64,000 nucleotides of DNA from NCBI GenBank assembly GCA_025617745.1, contig CM046863.1:10714935-10778934 (forward strand), written 5' to 3'. Shown piece after piece: positions 57,346-64,000 of the stretch. This stretch comes from Heliocidaris erythrogramma. Lineage: Eukaryota > Echinodermata > Echinoidea > Camarodonta > Echinometridae. The position numbers and the translations under genes were made by a program. The first letter of the stretch is position 1, and every line of letters begins with the position of its first letter. The notes under the pieces were generated by a model that was not told where the DNA came from, made no database searches, and saw only the letters and a program-made list of their open reading frames with translations.

Positions 57346-59027
57346 TTTTTTTTTTTTGCCTCCTTAGAGGATTTATTTTACATTCAAAGTTTACAACTCA
57401 ATATGACACTGATACATAAATGACACAAAACGTAAGAAAATTGAAATCGACTTACATTATATCAATGTTACATTTTCCAATAAACTTCAACAAATCCCAT
57501 TGGAAAATCATCTTTTCTTTTTGTTTGCATTCTTTCCTTCTGCTCTTTGTATTTCTATCTTTTTTTTCTTTTTTTTTAATTTCTGTTTCAAACCTACACA
57601 AATGAAACATTTAAATGAACTTCAACAATTCCTTGGTAAGTCATCGTTTTTCTTTGTTTGTATTTTTTCCTTTCTACTATATTGTATCTCTATTCTTTTT
57701 CTGATTTCTCTTTCAAACACATATTTCAGTACAAGATCTCTCCTATCTTTTCCACTTTTGTTGCGTTCCAAAATAACTTTATATACGCTCCAGAAAGCTA
57801 TGGTCAGAAATAAATTAGACTGGCAATTACCTTCTATTTTCAGAAAGTGCAAGATGCTAATCTTGGTATTTTGGACATTGTATACTTCTTGCAATATATT
57901 TTCAACATGAGTGAGAAAAGGTTTATTTAGAATACATTCAGTGAAAGCATGGATAATATCTTCTTTTACTTTACACTCTGAACATAAATCTTCTCTAATT
58001 AGACCCCATTTAAAAAGATTGCTTCTTACTGGTAATAAATTATACAGTAATTTTAGGTTAAATTCCGTAACTTATATTCTCTAATTTGCACAAGGTTACA
58101 CTTAAATACATGTGACCAGTTTATATCAATGTTAAGTTTATTTTCCAATATGAACAACATTTGTTGGTTAGAAAGTTTCGTGAGGAAAAGAATTTATATA
58201 AAACATTGCTATTCAGTTCACTAATGCATTTTAATCTGTTTCCAATAAGCAATCTCGGAACATTAAATCCTTGTTGCTGTCTAGTGATAGGGAGATTGCT
58301 ATCATTTAACTTACATATCCATACTGCTGGTATTGCTTTTTTCAGTTTCGCATAGTCAAACATCATAGTACATTTAAATCTTTTGACATTAATCGTTGAC
58401 ACGATATTTTCCAATGACCGAAAACCATTTCTCCCAACTAGATCTCTAAGGTAAATTACACCATTGTCGTACCAGTCTTTATAAAATAACGACTGATTAT
58501 TGAACAATATATGTTTATTGTGCCAAATAATTTGATCTAGTATATCACTTGAATCACAGATGAACATGTTAACATCTTTCACAGTGGTAAAAGTTCTAAT
58601 AAATTCCCATGCTTGTAAGATCTCTTTGTAAAAGATGGGAATTTTCTTTTCATTTATAACGTTGAGCGTACTCATGCTATAATTGCTCTTTAATAACAAA
58701 GTGATACCTCCTAGCAGGTCAAACCAGTAAGAGCACATTTTTTCCATGTTTCTCTGTTTTCGTTTAGGAATCTGCCTAGCCATTTCAAACGAAAGCTTAA
58801 CATTTGATTCTGTATATCGACCATTCGTACTCCACCTTTTTTGTAGTCTTCTGTCAGTGTACATCTTTTAATTTTTTCTACTTTCCTATTCCAAATGAAT
58901 TTAAACACTATATTATTTAACATTTTCATAAATTTTGGTGGAATTGAATCAACAATACTCAAGTGGATAATTTGACTAAGTGCAAGACACTTTAGAATAG
59001 TCACTCTACCGAAATGATATGATATGA
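57346..59027 (-). mobile_element. L1/Tx1-like LINE 3' part nested in the LINE of the other strand
   Basis: On the - strand, 59004-58121 encodes ILKCLALSQIIHLSIVDSIP, FKFIWNRKVEK, YKKGGVRMVDIQNQMLSFRL, then WHNKHILFNNQSLFYKDWY and NKCCSYWKINL: the C-terminal third of L1/Tx1 ORF2. One frameshift lies near 58711-58864. Further remains run to 57620 (LHFLKIEGNCQSNLF). A poly(T) at 57346-57358 is the poly(A) tail in reverse. Its removal joins + strand LINE text on both sides. Confidence 0.75.
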
Positions 59028-59232
59028 TGGACTTCCATCTGAATTTTATGTGGTATTTTGGAAAGATATTTCGGATTTCCTTTTGAATTATTATAATTTC
59101 TCTTTGCGAAATGGTGTTATGTCCTTTTCTCAGCGAAATGGTATTATAACTTTGATTCCAAAGAAAGATAAGGATGTGTTGTTTTTAAAGAACTATAGAC
59201 CAATATCGTTGTTGTCGGTAGATTATAAATGT
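59028..59232 (+). mobile_element. L1/Tx1-like LINE, right part
   Basis: Encodes DGLPSEFYVVFWKDISDFLL, ITLIPKKDKDVLFLKNYRPI and SLLSVDYK, the reverse-transcriptase entry motif that follows NKSPG. It continues the + strand LINE of 56990-57345 and is cut at 59232 by the repeat module of copy B. Confidence 0.75.
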
Positions 59233-59730
59233 AGCGGAGCTAGAGGTCGGATTGAGCATAAAGATATAGAATTAGAAATGGAGAGTAACTAAAGGGGCCG
59301 CTGAATGAGCGGAATTAGAAGTCGGTAGGAAAAGAAGGCATGAAAAAGGTGAAATGCCAGAGTGGCACTCCCTATATTCCCAAACGGGCACTTATCAGCA
59401 AGGGAAAGGGCAACAATGGAAAGAAAGTTGGAGGGAAAGGGCACTGAATGGAACGCTCCGGGGGGGGGGCACTTATGAAATTTGAAAAGGGCATTTATCA
59501 AGAGAGGAAAGGGACACTTATCAGAAGTACACAGAGCCGCTTACATACATAAAGAGGTGGAAATTTCACAAGTAAAAAGGTGGCACTTCATGGGCGTGGA
59601 ACGGGGGGGGGGGGGGGGGGGGGTGCCAGGGGTATAAAGCCACCCCACCCACTTTTTGAGTAGATATATCTTGCCAATAATATAGTGTATTTTTGATACA
59701 GAAACCACTTTTTAATGATAATAAAGTTCA
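59233..59730 (+). repeat. GGCACTTATCA-rich repeat module, copy B
   Basis: Matches 38056-38600 with small indels and different G-run length (59603-59622). Begins the second copy of the large block. Confidence 0.8.
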
Positions 59731-59989
59731 ACATTTTATTCGCTCGCTTCGCTCCCTCGAAAAACATAGAAACACATCAAATGTCAGGATGTTCGGGACA
59801 AAGGGACCAGCCCCGCCCCCCCAACCCCCACTTTCAAAAACGCGCCGCTACGCCTGTACTTATCAGAGTGATAAAGGGCACATTTTGGAAGTAAAACGGG
59901 ACACTTTGCATAGCCGGATCAAGTTGGGTGGGGGCGGGGGGGGGGCGAGGGGGACGTATTATGCCTCCCCTATTTCTGAAGATGATTAT
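59731..59989 (+). other. Segment of copy B missing from copy A
   Basis: Includes GGGGCGGGGGGGGG near 59932, a CACGCCTGT-like motif and TTCGCTCGCTTCGCTCCCTCG at 59739-59759. No gene is recognised. Confidence 0.4.
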
Positions 59990-60335
59990 TCGGGTCTGGA
60001 AGAGAGAAAATAACATTTGACACGCCTATGGGACTTTTTACAAGGTCCTTGTTTTGTACCTCATGGGGTCTGAGATATGTCAAGTCCACTACGTTAAAGA
60101 TGAATATTGGGGTCTGGAAGAGAGAGAGACTAACATTTGCCACGCCTATGGGACTTTGTACAGGGTCTTTGTTTTGTACCTCATGGGGTCTGAGATTTCT
60201 CAACTCGACTACGTGAAAGATGAATACAGGGGCCTGGAAGAGAGAGAGACTGACATTTGCCACGCCTATGGGACTTCGTACAGGATTTTTGTTTTGTACC
60301 TCATGGGGTCTGAGGTTTCAGGCCTTAGGTCTTAG
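59990..60335 (+). repeat. 120-bp tandem repeat, three units
   Basis: CACGCCTATGGGACTT recurs at 60021, 60141 and 60261, exactly 120 bp apart. Each unit has TTTGTTTTGTACCTCATGGG and GAAGAGAGAGAGACT. The period is 40 codons, so both strands stay open; not read as a gene. Copy A keeps only the last part of one unit. Confidence 0.88.
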
Positions 60336-60625
60336 GTATTAGGTCTTTGTTTTGTACACACCCGGATTTAATTGTCATTTAATATTGATGGGTGATACAC
60401 ACTGGTATATTGTCCCCTATAGCTATATGAGCCTGCTCTTATCAGTGTACGTCAGCTACTTTGTAACTATACCAACCTTGATACATTTAAATCAGAACTT
60501 AAAACCAATCTTTTCCAGCAACTGTGTGAATGATTTGTAACATATTGAGGGAGCTGGGCGCCTTTGAATGTTTCTGCAGATAAATGGCGCTATATAAATG
60601 CTGTTCATCATCATCATCATATTGT
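60336..60625 (+). mobile_element. CR1-like LINE 3' end, copy B
   Basis: Same tail as 38601-39055 (GCGCTATATAAATGCTG, (ATC)n at 60606-60620). A deletion of about 120 bp removes most of the DRAFSSVAPRLWNSL-coding part. Confidence 0.7.
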
Positions 60626-61843
60626 AAAGCAACCATTAATTAGAATTGGCAGACCAAGAAGTATTATCAAATTGATATTATTTATTCCATACATCAAATA
60701 AATACTACAGAATGCACCCGAATTTTGAACGGTTCATCAGCTTTTAATAGATCACATGGTTACTAATTCTATTGATAAAATTAATTCTTGGGGGTGTCAT
60801 TCACAATGGCCTAAGTGATCACTCAATGAGTTTGGATTACATGACCAGTGCTCTACCAACTGAGCTAGGATGTACCCCCTACGCTCGATGGAAAGAGAGG
60901 GCTATAAGTGAGATTGTTACTTTGCTTCGACGGGAGCCCGGATGCTAATTTTTTTTTCCCACGAACTTTTTGTCACTGTCCTCCCTGGCGCATGCGCACC
61001 TGATCCTTTCCGATCTAAATCAATTTCGCAATCATAAGGTTTAATCTGTAAGCGATATAATGACGGTTGCTTGCAGCGTCTTGCTGTGGCGAGATGCGTT
61101 AGCCCTCGGACATTTAACCTGAGGTATGTGGGTTCGACTCTCAGTTTGGACATTACAAAAATAACGTTTTGTATTTTTATTATTACTAAAAGTAGGATGA
61201 AACTTTGAAACCCCATCCAACTCCAAGCATTGTAGGGCTATTTCAAATTTGCGCATGCGTCAAGCACGATAGTGACAAAAAGTTTGTGGGGAAAAAAGTT
61301 CGCAGCCGGACAGCTCAGTTGGTAGAGCATTGTAATTTTCTTACATTTCTTTGTGATATATTATTTATTCTTTGGAATTCTTAATCTATATGTTATGACA
61401 GTTTTATAATATTTTATAGAAATTATTTTTCATAAAGTTCCAAGTTGTTGCTATATCGGGCAGAGGTTCCAACAGTCCAATAAACCATTTTAACAGATAG
61501 ACTGACAATAGGAAGGGTAGGGGATAAGAGAGGTAGTTTCATGTTCATGATAAACGTTGTGTACAGGTATTACTCCTCAGGACATTTCATGCAAAAGGGG
61601 ACTAAATAAAAATAAAAAATAATATAGGAAATTATATAAAATTCAAGACATCTGCAAGATTTGTTTAATTGTCATTGATGACTCTTAACATAGTAGAAGA
61701 ACTTCTTGAATGGAAACATAGAATTGTGTGAAATAAAAATAAAAACATTGATTTACGAAGAATTAGCTCATAGATTTAGTCCCTTTTCCATGTAAACTCT
61801 TCAAATACTATTCTGATAAATTATGTGAAAGTCAAGGCAGAAA
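60626..61843 (+). mobile_element. LINE and inserted ACATGCAAAA transposon, copy B, shortened
   Basis: Matches copy A, but about 1.14 kb (A: 39272-40408) is missing. The deletion removes the LINE linker, the transposon's left end and half of the tRNA-Thr-like sequence, so text jumps from CACTCAATGAGTTT to GGATTACATGACC at 60834. The right end of the transposon (to about 61797) and LINE text up to the AGGCAGAAA site remain. Confidence 0.78.
60935..61312. mobile_element. 360-bp MITE with target duplication, copy B
   Basis: The element is 60944-61303, same site and orientation as copy A; flanks are AGCCCGGAT and the slightly altered AGCCGGAC. It was copied together with the block, not inserted anew. 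Confidence 0.85.
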
Positions 61844-62663
61844 GGCTTGTCTCGAATGGGTGGGTTGCGGGAGCGGGATGGGAGCGGGAACGGGCACACC
61901 CTTTCGAGACAAGCCCCCCCCCCCGGTTATCTCGAATGGACGCGTTCCCAGCGAGAAGTTCAATGAACGCGCCACTTCGAGACAACCCGGGGGGGGGGGG
62001 GGGGGGCTTTCCTGGAATGGGTGTGTTGAGTAGACTTTTGTAACAGACGTTTTAGAAATTTTTGATAATGCACTCTTGCTGTTTTTTTCGTTTTTCTTTT
62101 GTCTAAGATGTAGAAAATATAATAAAACAGTATCTAAAAAAAGCTTTTTACAAGGAAATCATTATTTGTGCAAAATAAATAGGAGAATTGAATAATTATG
62201 CATTAAAACACACGGGGACGAAAGGGCACACACATACATACATACACCCTCAAGCTGTTTCTGAATAAAACATGGACAAATGTTTCCCATTGTTTTTTCT
62301 GTCGTTGTAATTGTACTCAACAGGACATTCACAGACACCATACAAAATACATTAGCAAATATCTTGTTAGTCTTTGTTTTTGGTTAGAATCAAATGAATG
62401 TATGAGGTTGCATGAATTCATAATGGAATGTTCATTTAAAATTCAAAGGTCTGGTCGGGCAGACAGTCCAGAATAGAATGTTAATTCACTGCGGCGTATT
62501 TTTTTACGGGGGGGGGGGCACAAGATGGCCATGCCCCACCCCTTATTGGTGGGTGAGTAAGAAAATAGGAAGATGAGTGAGGAAGATGAAAAAATATTCC
62601 CTGGAAAATGTAAATAGGGGTCAATTTTCGCAAACTCTGGTGGTTTCCTCCCCGGGGATAGGA

Positions 62664-62695
<32 letters not shown>

Positions 62696-63441
62696 TTCCT
62701 AAATTGCCTGGATAGGGGGTCCAATATCTCAGAAAATCCCTCGGGATAGGGGGGTAAAACAAATTCCAACTTCTCCGGGATAGGGGGTCACTTTTGAAAA
62801 GGAGGTACGAGCATAGGCCTACCCCTTGTATGGGGAGTTGGGGGCCGGGTACAAACGACCTTTTGATATGCGTTTTGACTTTTGATAGTGGGTATTGATA
62901 GAATGATTAAAAGGTGTTTCTAACTTTGGAAAGATGATAAACACACCTTGGCTTATGTCAGCACATGTCTGTAACACAATTTCACAATATTTAACAGGTC
63001 ACGCCAAAAAATAAAAAAAAAATAAATAAATAAAAAATCCTAGCTACGCCACTTGCCCTTTCGTCCCCGTGTGTTTTAATGCATAATTATTCAATTCTCC
63101 TATTTATTTTGCACAAATAATGATTTCCTTGTCAAAAGCTTTTTTTAGATACTGTTTTATTATATTTTCTACATCTTAGACAAAAGAAAAAGGAAAAAAC
63201 ACAGCAAGAGTACATTTATCAAAAATTTCTAAAACGTCCGTTACAAAAGTCTACTCAACACACCCATTCGAGGAAAGCCCCCCCCCCCCGGGTTGTCTCG
63301 AAGTGGCGCGTTCATTGAACCTCTCGCTGGGAACGCGTCCATTTGAGATAACCGGGGGGGGGGGTTGTCTCGAAAGGGTGCGCCCGTTCCGCTCCCATCC
63401 CGCTCCCGCAACCCACCCATTCGAGACAAGCCAGGCAGAAA
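61835..63441. mobile_element. Long-TIR DNA transposon, copy B, without SINE
   Basis: The element is 61844-63432 (1589 bp), flanked by AGGCAGAAA at 61835-61843 and 63433-63441. Same TIRs and same LINE insertion point as copy A. The SINE site between GGGGTCAA and TTTTCGC (about 62624) is empty. The long G-run at 62664-62690 is longer than in copy A. Confidence 0.87.
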
Positions 63442-64000
63442 TCAATTTTGGAAGGTTTTAATATCACTTACTACAAGTGAAAGCCCTTCATCGACTATAC
63501 CTATTTCATCTTATGACACTCTACGTGTTGCTAATAAATGTAATTTTCATTTTGCAAACTTAGCGAAAGATTTGGTCACTGACTTGAGTGAAAGTGTAAA
63601 TTATTATGTTAATACTTCTGATGCTAATAACTTGTTAGTTTGTATAGAGTAAAGGAGGAAGATGTGTTTTGTTTTGTTTTTGGCGTTGATGGTATATCGA
63701 CTTTTATTAATTTTTAAAAACATGTGCAAACGAATTAATTGGATGTATAACACAATAAGTCGATCCTAGACGGAAAAGTACCAGCCTCATGGAAGATAAA
63801 ATAAGCTAAAATAATTCCTTTATATGAAAAAGGTGACAAATCAAATACTGATAACTATAGACCAATTTCCCTTCTTCCATGTATCTCAAAAGTCCTTGAA
63901 AAATTGTCCCAAATCAGCTAAACAAGTTCATTGACATAAACAAATTATTAATTCCAGAGCAATCCGGATTTAGAGCAATGCACTCAACCACAACAACATG
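63442..64000 (+). mobile_element. CR1/Jockey-like LINE, copy B, runs off the window
   Basis: Continues NQFWKVLISLTTSESPSS, FANLAKDLVTDLSESVNYY, then VPASWK, YRPISLLPCISKVLEKL and IPEQSGFRA as in copy A (43363-43910). It differs by a few substitutions and two short insertions near 63694 and 63799. Confidence 0.8.

Overview
The window looks like nuclear DNA of a marine invertebrate, most likely an echinoderm such as a sea urchin (inference). The reasons are a gene with small exons and very long introns, AT-rich non-coding DNA full of (TA)n, (ATT)n and homopolymer G/C runs, many different LINE reverse-transcriptase fragments, hairpin and long-TIR DNA transposons, and a tRNA-derived SINE. There are no bacterial features.

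Host genes. (1) A complete glycine N-methyltransferase-like gene (GNMT family) lies on the + strand in five exons between 4565 and 33597. All splice phases agree and the product is 287 residues. Intron 1 is about 22.5 kb and holds most of the repeats. (2) An inverted, broken copy of the GNMT upstream region plus the first 25 codons sits inside intron 1 at 14588-14832 on the - strand. (3) A canonical tRNA-like gene with anticodon TCT is at 36327-36397, with a degenerate tandem copy at 36625-36696. (4) The last exon of a histamine N-methyltransferase-like gene is at 51577-51950 on the - strand; its upstream exons were not found.

Layout. 1-4500 is the flank upstream of GNMT, with a 58-bp minisatellite, a TTAA-bounded element and a foldback element 76 bp before the start codon. 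4726-27194 is intron 1, with TTAA-bounded elements, minisatellites, LINE remains, an LTR-like insertion and a pair of inverted arms 11 kb apart. 27195-33597 holds exons 2-5, with LINE pieces and small MITEs between them. 33598-38000 is the 3' UTR, simple repeats, the tRNA pair and a palindromic element. 38056-44560 and 59233-64000 are two copies of a Russian-doll repeat block: LINE inside which sit DNA transposons, inside which sit a MITE and a SINE. 44661-47731 is a 144-bp satellite split by a 5'-truncated LINE. 47960-59232 holds minisatellites, LINE ends, two adjacent foldback elements, the HNMT-like exon, GC-rich repeat modules and one LINE nested in another.

The most informative signals are the inverted GNMT copy, which also serves as an empty site for the foldback insertion; a set of TTAAAG...CTTTAA elements; the duplicated nest in which a SINE is present in one copy only; and a satellite rich in TCAAGGTCA nuclear-receptor half-sites. 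I saw no obviously new protein-coding system.
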